The position numbers and the translations under genes are program-made. Source: Holosporales bacterium (GTDB lineage Bacteria > Pseudomonadota > Alphaproteobacteria > BNTO01). Taken from it: a stretch of 13,198 bases of DNA. The notes under the pieces are model-generated. The model worked only from the letters and a program-made list of their open reading frames with translations. It was not told where the DNA came from and ran no database searches. Location: NCBI GenBank assembly GCA_031265645.1, contig JAISCJ010000054.1, forward strand, positions 1 to 13,198, read 5' to 3'. The number at the start of each line of letters is the position of its first letter. Position 1 is the stretch's first letter. Shown one piece after another: positions 1 to 5,848 of the stretch.

Positions 1-1
1 A

Positions 2-355
2 GAAAGCTTTGTTACCAAGAAATGCCGCGAGTGCATTATTCCTCCGCACAGCTTCGCGTTGGGGCACACTGTTGAATATTTTAACATTCCGCGCGATGTC
101 TTGGTTATATGCCTGGGAAAGTCAACATATGCGCGTTGCGGAATCATTGTAAACGTTACCCCGCTAGAACCAGAATGGGAGGGATACGTGACCTTGGAAT
201 TTTCAAACACAACGCCTCTTCCCGCTAAAATTTATGCGAATGAGGGTGTATGCCAATTCTTATTTCTAAAGGCCGAGTCAACATGCGAGACGTCATATAA
301 AGACAGGCAAGGGAAATATATGCGCCAGCAAGGGGTAACGTTACCTAAGGTTTAG
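2..355 (+). CDS. dcd: dCTP deaminase, C-terminal part (5' end outside window)
   Basis: Hydrolyses dCTP to dUTP and ammonia, feeding dTMP synthesis in the cytoplasm. The frame is open from base 2, so the gene starts before the window; 117 codons are visible of about 185 usual for this type. Seen: CIIPPHSFAL, then IPRDVLVICLGKSTYARCGI, with the Ser/Arg segment that contacts the nucleotide, then PLEPEWEGYVTLEFSN, which carries the catalytic Glu of the family, and the C-terminal GVTLPKV. This is near-consensus for the alphaproteobacterial Dcd form and nothing appears broken. It ends 11 bases inside the 3' end of the convergent C26-family gene, so the two genes overlap tail to tail. Codons 20 onward offer a TTG at 59, but it lies inside the conserved domain and is not the start. 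Confidence 0.95.
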   Translation, partial: ESFVTKKCRECIIPPHSFALGHTVEYFNIPRDVLVICLGKSTYARCGIIVNVTPLEPEWEGYVTLEFSNTTPLPAKIYANEGVCQFLFLKAESTCETSYKDRQGKYMRQQGVTLPKV

Positions 356-1199
356 CGCGACGGCTAGCTGCTGCAATAAACTCTTGAAAAATGGCTAGAT
401 CAACTGCGTTTAATAAAAATTCAGGATGCCATTGGGTTCCGACGCAAAAATCTGCTTGAGTAGATTCTATTCCTTCAATGACTCCACTTTGAGTCAGAGC
501 CGTTACGGTCAAACCATTGCCCAAAATTTTTACACACTGGTGGTGAAAACTGTTTACTTTCACTTCGAAACAACCCGTTTGACTATTGTTCGCGGAAGCT
601 GCAAAAACCGAATCTGAAGCAAGAACCATATTGTATAACTTGGTTTTTGGAAGGATAGAGATGATATGGCGCGGATAAACCAATAACGGCTCTTGTGTGT
701 GAATCTCTGCATTGGGAATTTCTTCAATTATATGCTGGTATAGCGTTCCTCCATGCATGACGTTGATTAGCTGACATCCATAGTTTACCCCTAATATGGG
801 CTTTCCTTGAGTTAGCATCTTTCGCGTAATTGCAAGGTCAAACTGTGTTCTCGTTGAACGCGTTATCGTAGTTTTATGACGGAACGTTTCTCCATAAAAT
901 ACAGGATCAACATCGACTGCGGTACCAGATAGCAATAGTCCGTCCAAAATATTAACATAGTGCGACACGCTTGATACGTTGTTGCACAACATGACAGGAA
1001 TTCCTCCACAACGTACTATTGCATCACCATAACGGCGCCCAATTGCGTACCAAGGATACTCCGAGTACCACACGCTTTCGCGGTTACTTCTTGAGTCTAC
1101 GCAATCAACAGTGATGCCTATTACTGGAGCCCTTCCGTGTAAATGATCGTACGAGGCGATTTCAAATAGGCGAATCAGATCGGAGCTTATTTCAGACAC
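345..1199 (-). CDS. Peptidase C26 / PuuD-like class-I glutamine amidotransferase-fold protein lacking the catalytic Cys
   Basis: The 284-residue protein has the layout of gamma-glutamyl-GABA hydrolase (PuuD) and its relatives: APVIGITVD at 24-32, LLLSGTAVDVDP at 88-99 (family: GGxDVxP), KPILGVNYGCQLINVMHGG around 133-151, VNSFHHQ at 215-221 and QWHPEF at 256-261. Active family members carry G-x-C-x-G at the third block; here it reads G-V-N-Y-G, so the nucleophile Cys is Asn139 (codon at 783-785). The His and Glu of the triad (H258, E260) are kept. The fold therefore looks preserved under selection while normal amidase chemistry should be lost; Cys142, three residues on, is the only nearby thiol. 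The start is GTG: an in-frame stop lies three codons upstream, so no longer form is possible. There is no clear Shine-Dalgarno. It may be the last gene of a minus-strand row with the two genes upstream. Family call confident, activity not. Confidence 0.85.
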   Translation of the reverse strand: MSEISSDLIRLFEIASYDHLHGRAPVIGITVDCVDSRSNRESVWYSEYPWYAIGRRYGDAIVRCGGIPVMLCNNVSSVSHYVNILDGLLLSGTAVDVDPVFYGETFRHKTTITRSTRTQFDLAITRKMLTQGKPILGVNYGCQLINVMHGGTLYQHIIEEIPNAEIHTQEPLLVYPRHIISILPKTKLYNMVLASDSVFAASANNSQTGCFEVKVNSFHHQCVKILGNGLTVTALTQSGVIEGIESTQADFCVGTQWHPEFLLNAVDLAIFQEFIAAASRRAKP

Positions 1200-1252
1200 G
1201 ACAAGTTACAAGCTTTATGGTCATGGTATTGTCTATCAAATGCACGTAGACA

Positions 1253-1281
1253 AAGCTATCCCTCCCCACGTGAAATAGCTT
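1253..1281 (-). promoter_or_regulatory. Hairpin with purine-rich loop in the leader of the C26-like gene
   Basis: A perfect 7-base inverted repeat (AAGCTAT at 1253-1259, ATAGCTT at 1275-1281) encloses 15 bases that read GGGGAGGG on the minus strand, an anti-Shine-Dalgarno match held in a loop. The C26 gene itself has no such site by its GTG. A 17-codon frame (1245 down to 1192, GTG start) lies between and overlaps the gene start by 8 bases, so a translated leader is possible, though its spacing from GGGGAGGG (14 bases) is long. Confidence 0.3.
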
Positions 1282-1350
1282 GTTACCCTCTATTATTAAT
1301 ATTAATGGCTCGTTTGACAACATTGAACAATTTGGCAGAGCTTTAATATT

Positions 1351-1878
1351 TTACTCGTGTGAAATAGCTTTGATTTGCTTAATTAAATTTTCGATTGGAT
1401 CCCGATATTTTCCTCGCATGACGACCGTGTTTACCGTAGGGACGTCCCATCCGTAAGGATCGCAGGCACTCCACAAACTAATAAGATAAGGATGTTTTTC
1501 TTTAAAATTGTCCAATAATTGTTTTACCTGAAGGAAATGTAAAGATACACTATGTCTAAATGCCTCACTGCATAAGCCTGTATAAGTGTACTTGTCTTGT
1601 GAATTCATGCTGCTTTTATTAAACCAGGAAATGCAATAGTGCACATCATGATTGGTCGTTACGAAGAAATCCGGATAATCCATTATTTCTAAATATCTGT
1701 TAAGATCTTCATCTCCGAAAAAAGCGGAAGGCGCTAACACGTAGAACGAATTACCTGGCATTTCTCCATTTATAGCGGATATAGCTTCGGGAAGATTGCT
1801 TACGTCCTCTAAGCTAAAACTCCCTCCGCAAAAGAATAACGATATCGCGAGCGCACAACTCATAGTTGTTTCCTTCAT
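1351..1878 (-). CDS. Small secreted protein of unknown function
   Basis: The family is not recognised. The 175-residue product begins with a signal peptide: Lys2, a hydrophobic stretch at about 7-17 (SCALAISLFF) and a Gly/Ser cleavage zone near residues 18-23. The mature part is about 150 residues, mixed alpha/beta in appearance, rich in Asp, Tyr and Phe, with several Cys left after cleavage (HYCISWF, GLCSEAF, SACDPYGWD) that could form disulphides outside the cytoplasm. There is no membrane segment beyond the signal. The start is well supported: GGAGG lies 4 bases before the ATG (1883-1887); a second ATG at codon 6 is less well placed. It lies between the GcrA-like regulator (94-base gap) and the C26-like gene on the same strand, so co-transcription is possible but no shared function is evident. 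Confidence 0.7.
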   Translation of the reverse strand: MKETTMSCALAISLFFCGGSFSLEDVSNLPEAISAINGEMPGNSFYVLAPSAFFGDEDLNRYLEIMDYPDFFVTTNHDVHYCISWFNKSSMNSQDKYTYTGLCSEAFRHSVSLHFLQVKQLLDNFKEKHPYLISLWSACDPYGWDVPTVNTVVMRGKYRDPIENLIKQIKAISHE

Positions 1879-1972
1879 ATTTCCTCCACATGTTTGCTAT
1901 TTTTTAAATCTTCCCCGTGACTCTTCATTGTCGTATATTTATTGCTATTAAAGCAAATACACTTTTTCGTTT

Positions 1973-2419
1973 TTAGCATTGCTTTTCGTCGTACTCAAAA
2001 TTCTCAATATCGTGCTCTTTCACTAAAAATATGGAACGTCGTTCTTCCAACCGCAGGCCATTTGCTATTACAATCAATCTTGCTGGAGCAACAGGTTGCT
2101 GGTTGATAAAATATTCGCAAACGTACTTTGCGCCAACGTGAAACGGTCTCTTACAAACGTTGTAGCCATTGCTGTTAAGAAACTGAATGACAAAATCCAT
2201 AGAAGTCTCCATCGGACGTTTTTTCCTTACGGGACATTTGTTTTTCCCAAAAGTTTCGTTGTTGCGAATGTGATAGCGAGAAAGCGCTTTATTTAGTGCC
2301 GAAGGAGAACGTCCAATTTGTTGCGCCAATATTTTAATTGGAATGCCAGAAAGAAATCCGAATTTGATAAATTTGATCTCTCTATAAGACCAACGCACAG
2401 TTTTTTGCCTATTGTCCAT
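1973..2419 (-). CDS. GcrA/SANT-like helix-turn-helix DNA-binding protein
   Basis: Likely a sequence-specific DNA-binding regulator. Residues 9-51 read W-S-x-x-E-I then GIPIKILAQQIGRSPSALNK, which lines up in length and spacing with the N-terminal helix-turn-helix of the alphaproteobacterial cell-cycle factor GcrA (WT..RV..LK.LW.EG.S..QIA..LGG.TRNAVIGK) and other SANT/homeodomain-like folds. A basic stretch follows (KNKCPVRKKRP, about 57-67). The remaining 80 residues form a separate domain (FVIQFLNSNGYNVC to the end) that is unlike the GcrA C-terminus, so this is probably not the orthologue. ATG at 2419 is chosen because AAAGGT lies 8 bases before it; a GTG at 2428 in frame would add three residues. 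The symmetric sequences just upstream (2442-2482) suggest autoregulation. Function beyond DNA binding is not known. Confidence 0.7.
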   Translation of the reverse strand: MDNRQKTVRWSYREIKFIKFGFLSGIPIKILAQQIGRSPSALNKALSRYHIRNNETFGKNKCPVRKKRPMETSMDFVIQFLNSNGYNVCKRPFHVGAKYVCEYFINQQPVAPARLIVIANGLRLEERRSIFLVKEHDIENFEYDEKQC

Positions 2420-2441
2420 GGCCAACACCTTTTAGAAACTG

Positions 2442-2482
2442 TTAATACCTATTAACAATTCTTCGAAGTTTTTTAGGTATTA
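2442..2482. promoter_or_regulatory. Nested symmetric sequences upstream of the HTH gene, candidate operator
   Basis: Three symmetric elements share one 41-base stretch, 23 bases upstream of the regulator's start: TTAATACCTATTAA (2442-2455, 5-base arms), the perfect palindrome CTTCGAAG (2461-2468), and a perfect 9-base inverted pair TAATACCTA (2443-2451) / TAGGTATTA (2474-2482). Two half-sites about 31 bases apart, three helical turns, fit binding by a dimeric regulator. The match to a specific protein is inference. Confidence 0.4.
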
Positions 2483-2584
2483 GTCAAAGTAAAAAATGTC
2501 CCGAAATGTTTTAGTAAAATTCCAAAGATCTTACCCCAGAATATAAAGGCTTGCGCTGTTATCTGTTAGTATTTTGCATGAGAA

Positions 2585-2742
2585 CACCGAAAATGCTTGA
2601 CATCTTCGGTGGCGCAATGGACTAAGGCCCAGCTAGCTTCTTTAGCAAACTTTTGAAACTTGTTGGACTTTCGCACGCCATAGATGTACCCATGGTAAAG
2701 CCTTGTTTCGGCTGGCATTGCGAAGTGTTGGGCTGCAAGCCC
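2585..2742 (-). ncRNA. Candidate structured RNA in the gap downstream of ftsE
   Basis: The 335-base gap between the HTH gene start and the ftsE stop holds no convincing gene. Its minus strand has three strong stems. GGGCT/AGCCC (2730-2742) has a 3-base loop. A 10-pair arm joins 2714-2724 to 2670-2679 with one bulge, enclosing about 34 bases that can form small hairpins. An 11-pair stem (2585-2595 with 2601-2611) has a 5-base loop. In the second and third stems one position is G-U on the minus strand but A-C on the plus strand, so the fold favours a minus-strand transcript. It does not show the signatures of RNase P, SRP, 6S or tmRNA. The last hairpin is followed by GTTCTC rather than a U-run, so it is a weak terminator at best. 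A 3' UTR structure of the ftsE transcript is the main alternative. Confidence 0.35.
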
Positions 2743-2754
2743 TTATCACCACCC

Positions 2755-3477
2755 CTACTGCACTTTTTCTGACTTGCGCGTGCTAAATCCATTGTCGCTC
2801 AAAAGAAGACTCCCCTCCCGCAAAATGAGCTTGGGATACGCAAAACTTTTTACCAATTCGTTATTGTGGGTAGCAAGAAGGACTGTCGTTCCCATGCGGT
2901 GGAGTTCTTCAAATAAAGCCATTAGGCGAAACGCGTTCTCGTCATCTAAGTTGCCGGTAGGTTCATCTGCCAATAGTAGAGCTGGGCGCTTCACTACTGC
3001 TCTTGCTATGGCAACACGCTGCTTCTGCCCGTCAGAAAGCGCATCTGGATGCGAATTTAAGCACTCTCCGAGTCCGACCCAGTCTAGCAATTCTTTTGCA
3101 TAGGAGCAGGACCGCCGATATTGGCTCCCACCGATGTGTATGGACAAGGCTACGTTGTCTACAATTGATAGGGTGGGAATTAGGCGGCAATCCTGGAAAA
3201 TTAGTCCAACGTGCTGTCTGAACACAGGCAATTCGGATCTGCTAAGCGCACTAAGGTTGTAGCCAAACACGTGCACATGCCCAAGAGAAGGATGTACAGC
3301 TTTGTATAATATCTTTAAAAATGACGTTTTTCCTACACCACTTTTTCCTGTTAGAAAGTAAAAGTCTCCAGCAAACACGCTAAAGTTTACATCAAAAAAT
3401 ATGAAGCGATCATCGGAATACTGCAAACCAATATGCTCTAACCTGATAATCTCCTGTGATGGCGTTGAAGCCGGCAC
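2755..3477 (-). CDS. ftsE: Cell-division ABC transporter ATP-binding protein FtsE
   Basis: ATPase of the FtsEX complex, which sits at the division septum under the inner membrane and controls periplasmic wall hydrolysis. The 240-residue form has IIRLEHIGLQY near the start, Walker A GKSGVGKTS (44-52), the FtsE-typical LPVFRQHVGLIFQDCRL with Q-loop Gln95, signature LSDGQ (147-151; usual LSGGQ), Walker B ALLLADEPTGNL with Glu172, and switch His204 in LLATHN. The start is taken as GTG at 3477: GGAG lies 7 bases upstream of it and the length then matches the family (about 220-240). The frame is open a further 83 codons upstream to an ATG at 3726, but that stretch has no FtsE similarity and is taken as leader. 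The usual partner gene ftsX, normally directly downstream and overlapping, is absent from the window. Confidence 0.9.
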   Translation of the reverse strand: MPASTPSQEIIRLEHIGLQYSDDRFIFFDVNFSVFAGDFYFLTGKSGVGKTSFLKILYKAVHPSLGHVHVFGYNLSALSRSELPVFRQHVGLIFQDCRLIPTLSIVDNVALSIHIGGSQYRRSCSYAKELLDWVGLGECLNSHPDALSDGQKQRVAIARAVVKRPALLLADEPTGNLDDENAFRLMALFEELHRMGTTVLLATHNNELVKSFAYPKLILREGSLLLSDNGFSTRKSEKVQ

Positions 3478-4064
3478 GTCCTTTCTCCAAGAAAACGGAT
3501 GTATCCCTCTACTGTAGTATGCGAAAAGATGCGAGGATGTCAAATCCCGAATGGGTGTGTTCTCGCATGTTAGAAATGTCACCATCTGGAGCTGAATTGG
3601 TCGTATTTCCAACAGACTATGATACGAGTTGACACAGAATATGAATACAAAATTGATTGATTTCACGGGGCTCAATTGATAACTTGCAACATGGTGACTA
3701 AGGGTAGAGGAGCGGAATATTTCCAACGCGATTCAAATCGCAATGGCTTTTACGGCTTATCTCTACTCGACCGGATCCATTTTAGCTAACGGATCCTATG
3801 TGAAAGATATGAAAGCTTAGGGCACAAACCGGCAGCCTAAAAAAACCTCCTGTAGTTCGTTCTTTCAGAAAGATTGATCCGCAAAAAGTTAAATTGATTC
3901 AAGGCGCCTGACACCAATTCTTTTTACGATTGGATATAATGCGCCCCACTCCAGCATTGCATTAATTTTGTCAAATTGCTACCATGCCGGGGCAAAGCGA
4001 GTGCTTAGAAAAAATGTGCGTTTGCGTCATGTGAAAACAGCCTTGGGTGGCAAAGGATTTCGAC
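3478..4064. other. 587-base gap between divergent ftsE and the SEC-C gene
   Basis: No gene is supported here. The part next to ftsE (3478-3726) is an open extension of its frame without recognisable similarity. Beyond it are a small palindrome GCGATTCAAATCGC (3728-3741), a repeated CGGATCC (about 3771 and 3790), and the coding-like repeat at 3898-3938. TATAAT occurs at 3935-3940 on the plus strand but has no -35 at normal spacing. Both flanking genes must start transcription somewhere here; I cannot place the promoters. Confidence 0.5.
3898..3938 (-). repeat. Coding-like repeat copy 1, stray fragment
   Basis: 41 bases match 11172-11212 without gaps at 34 positions. On the minus strand this copy reads LYPIVKRIGVRRLES, against LDPIVKRVGARSLEA in the other copy; several differences are silent third-base changes, which points to a once-coding sequence. 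Here the frame is only 22 codons from ATG (3957) to TAA (3889-3891), has no ribosome site and is closed by a stop just upstream, so it looks like a relic. Its parent could be a lost member of the gene family at 10275-11255 or a transposase N-terminus; neither is shown. Confidence 0.6.
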
Positions 4065-5612
4065 ATGTACAGTGAATCAAAGTTTGTGGTAGGGCGTAAA
4101 ATGAATCCAAAAGTCGGCAGAAATGATTTGTGTCCTTGTGGGAGTGGCAAAAAATATAAAAAGTGTTGCTTGATTGCGGAAACCATTGCGACGCAAGCAA
4201 ACGCGATTGCTGATGCAAGATGGCATAGATTGCGTCAGTTAGAGGGGACTGTAGTTGGAACGCATTTGCTCAACTACGTTGAAACTGACTTACCACCCAA
4301 AATGATCGAAGAAGCTGAATCGGAGTTTTTTCAGTGCAATTGCCCGAAAGAAGCCGATAGAAATATCGTCCGCGATCGTATTTTTTTGCCATGGTTTTTT
4401 TTCCATTGGATACCCTCGCATAGTTTTAAAGTAAATAAATTCGTCCGTGGCATAACAGTAGCGCAAAACTACGTGAATACTCACAGAGACAAAATATCCG
4501 ACGAGGAATTGTCTTTCATTGAAGCTGCGGTCAACTCTCATTACAGTTTTTACTGCGTTCTGAACGTGGAAGTCGGGAAAAGTCTTGGCGTGAGAGATAT
4601 CCTTCTCGGAACGACGCACACTTTGAAGGAAGTGCAAGGTACGTTCGCATTAAAAAGAGGCGATATCGTTTTTCTTCGGATTTTGACTATTGACGATCAA
4701 TCTATCTCCATAAGCATGTATCCTTACGTTGTGCAAGCAAAATACCACACTGATATCATTGATTTTCGGAACTTGTTAATGCAAAAAAATGCTGTTAAGG
4801 CTTTATCATCAGAGATGCTGCGTGGGGATGACAGTTTCTTTGTTCTGGATTTCTTGTTTAGGATTATGAACGAACTATTCAACCCTACTCTGCCAATACT
4901 TATGAATACTGACGAAGAATTAATGGTATTTGTGACGTCTTATTTCGCATTATCTATGGACTTGGAAGAAGTTGCAAGCCGTTTGGCACCACTATCCTGT
5001 ACAATGGAGCTAGCCGATATTTTGGATACAGCAGAAAGAGATAAATCTGGAAAAATAAAAAGACTCGAATTTTGTTGGGACAAGAAGGGCAATAAAAAGC
5101 ATCGGAATTGGGACAATACAATTCTCGGCGACATCGAAGTGGTACAGGGAAAGCTTACATTAGACGTAAATTCTAAGGAGCGAGCAGAACGCGGTCGTGC
5201 TTTGCTTGAGGAATGTTTTGGTGACAAGATCTCTTTTCAAAAATCGATTGAAAAAACACAAGAACAACAAATGCAAGAAATCGAGAACTCTGAGCCTAAG
5301 GCTGATGTGCCACCAAAGCGATCTGCGAAAGAGTTAAAGGAATCAGAGGAAGCTAAGAGCGTAATGGTAACCATGGCGAAGGCTCATTGGGAAAGTTGGC
5401 TTCACGAACCACTTCAAGCTTTGGGAGGCAAGACGCCTCTCCAAGCTGCAAGATCTAAAGCTGGTAGGGAACGACTTGATGCGATTTTGCTTGAATTCGA
5501 ATGGAACGCAGCAAATAGAGACGAGACTGCATTAGAGCCTGATATTGCAAATTTGAAAAAGAGGCTGCGTTTGGATTCTGATCAGGAATTTTCATCAAAT
5601 TTGAAACATTAG
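4065..5612 (+). CDS. SEC-C zinc-motif protein with helical C-terminal domain
   Basis: Cytoplasmic 515-residue protein of unproven role. Near the N-terminus, residues 18-35 form a canonical SEC-C motif, GRNDLCPCGSGKKYKKCC, whose Cys pairs (23/25 and 34/35) bind one zinc, as at the SecA C-terminus and in YecA-type proteins. A large central region (about 40-385) is not recognised; it has no membrane segment. A charged Glu/Lys/Gln linker (about 390-435) leads to a final domain from about 441, HWESWLHEPLQALGGKTP then AARSKAGRERLDAILLEFEW, which resembles the W...P...LGGKTP helical domain found at the end of other SEC-C proteins and, more loosely, the MbcA/ParS/Xre antitoxin C-terminus. ATG at 4065 is chosen because AAAGGA lies 7 bases upstream; GTG at 4047 has no such site, and ATG at 4101 (AGGG before it) is a possible shorter start that keeps the motif. 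It is transcribed alone, converging on the exonuclease gene. Confidence 0.75.
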   Translation: MYSESKFVVGRKMNPKVGRNDLCPCGSGKKYKKCCLIAETIATQANAIADARWHRLRQLEGTVVGTHLLNYVETDLPPKMIEEAESEFFQCNCPKEADRNIVRDRIFLPWFFFHWIPSHSFKVNKFVRGITVAQNYVNTHRDKISDEELSFIEAAVNSHYSFYCVLNVEVGKSLGVRDILLGTTHTLKEVQGTFALKRGDIVFLRILTIDDQSISISMYPYVVQAKYHTDIIDFRNLLMQKNAVKALSSEMLRGDDSFFVLDFLFRIMNELFNPTLPILMNTDEELMVFVTSYFALSMDLEEVASRLAPLSCTMELADILDTAERDKSGKIKRLEFCWDKKGNKKHRNWDNTILGDIEVVQGKLTLDVNSKERAERGRALLEECFGDKISFQKSIEKTQEQQMQEIENSEPKADVPPKRSAKELKESEEAKSVMVTMAKAHWESWLHEPLQALGGKTPLQAARSKAGRERLDAILLEFEWNAANRDETALEPDIANLKKRLRLDSDQEFSSNLKH

Positions 5613-5784
5613 GTTTTCGCGAATGTTTGCTGTTATTAAGGTTCCCTTAAAGTCTGTTCCAATTTAGCAAATCCTTATTCGTTGGGAGCATGTATTCTGC
5701 GACTTTTAAATCGACGGCTGAACAGACATTATTAGAAGGTTAATAACTTCACGTGACGAAATAGAAAAAGATGCTCGTGCTCGG

Positions 5785-5804
5785 ATATCGATATTCAAAT
5801 ATCG
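5785..5804. terminator. Overlapping palindromes between the convergent SEC-C and exonuclease genes
   Basis: ATATCGATAT (5785-5794) overlaps CGATATTCAAATATCG (5789-5804), a 7-pair stem with a 2-base centre. It lies between two convergent 3' ends, where a bidirectional terminator is expected, but neither strand has a clear U-run after the stem. The rest of the 236-base gap holds a TTAAGG/CCTTAA hairpin (5636-5650) and the GC-rich palindrome GGCGCGCC (5814-5821), and no gene. Confidence 0.3.
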
Positions 5805-5848
5805 CTTTCCTCTGGCGCGCCTTTACCTCATTTGGATTCTTTGGGCGC

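Noticed and set aside
2566..2718. 50-codon open frame on the minus strand downstream of ftsE, ending in HFRCSHAKY
   Set aside because: No ribosome site, no recognisable family, and it overlaps two strong stem structures that explain the sequence better. Kept only as an alternative to the RNA reading.
2585..2760. RNase P, SRP, 6S, tmRNA or group II intron piece in the gap after ftsE
   Set aside because: None of the conserved core sequences of these RNAs is present on either strand, so only an unnamed structured RNA is proposed.
3935..3940. Perfect TATAAT as promoter for the SEC-C gene
   Set aside because: No -35 element 16-18 bases upstream, and it sits at the edge of the coding-like repeat. 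It would also give a 120-base leader.
3971..4186. 71-codon open frame on the minus strand opposite the SEC-C start
   Set aside because: Lies antisense over the SEC-C coding start, with no plausible protein features; the SEC-C motif in the other strand is unmistakable.
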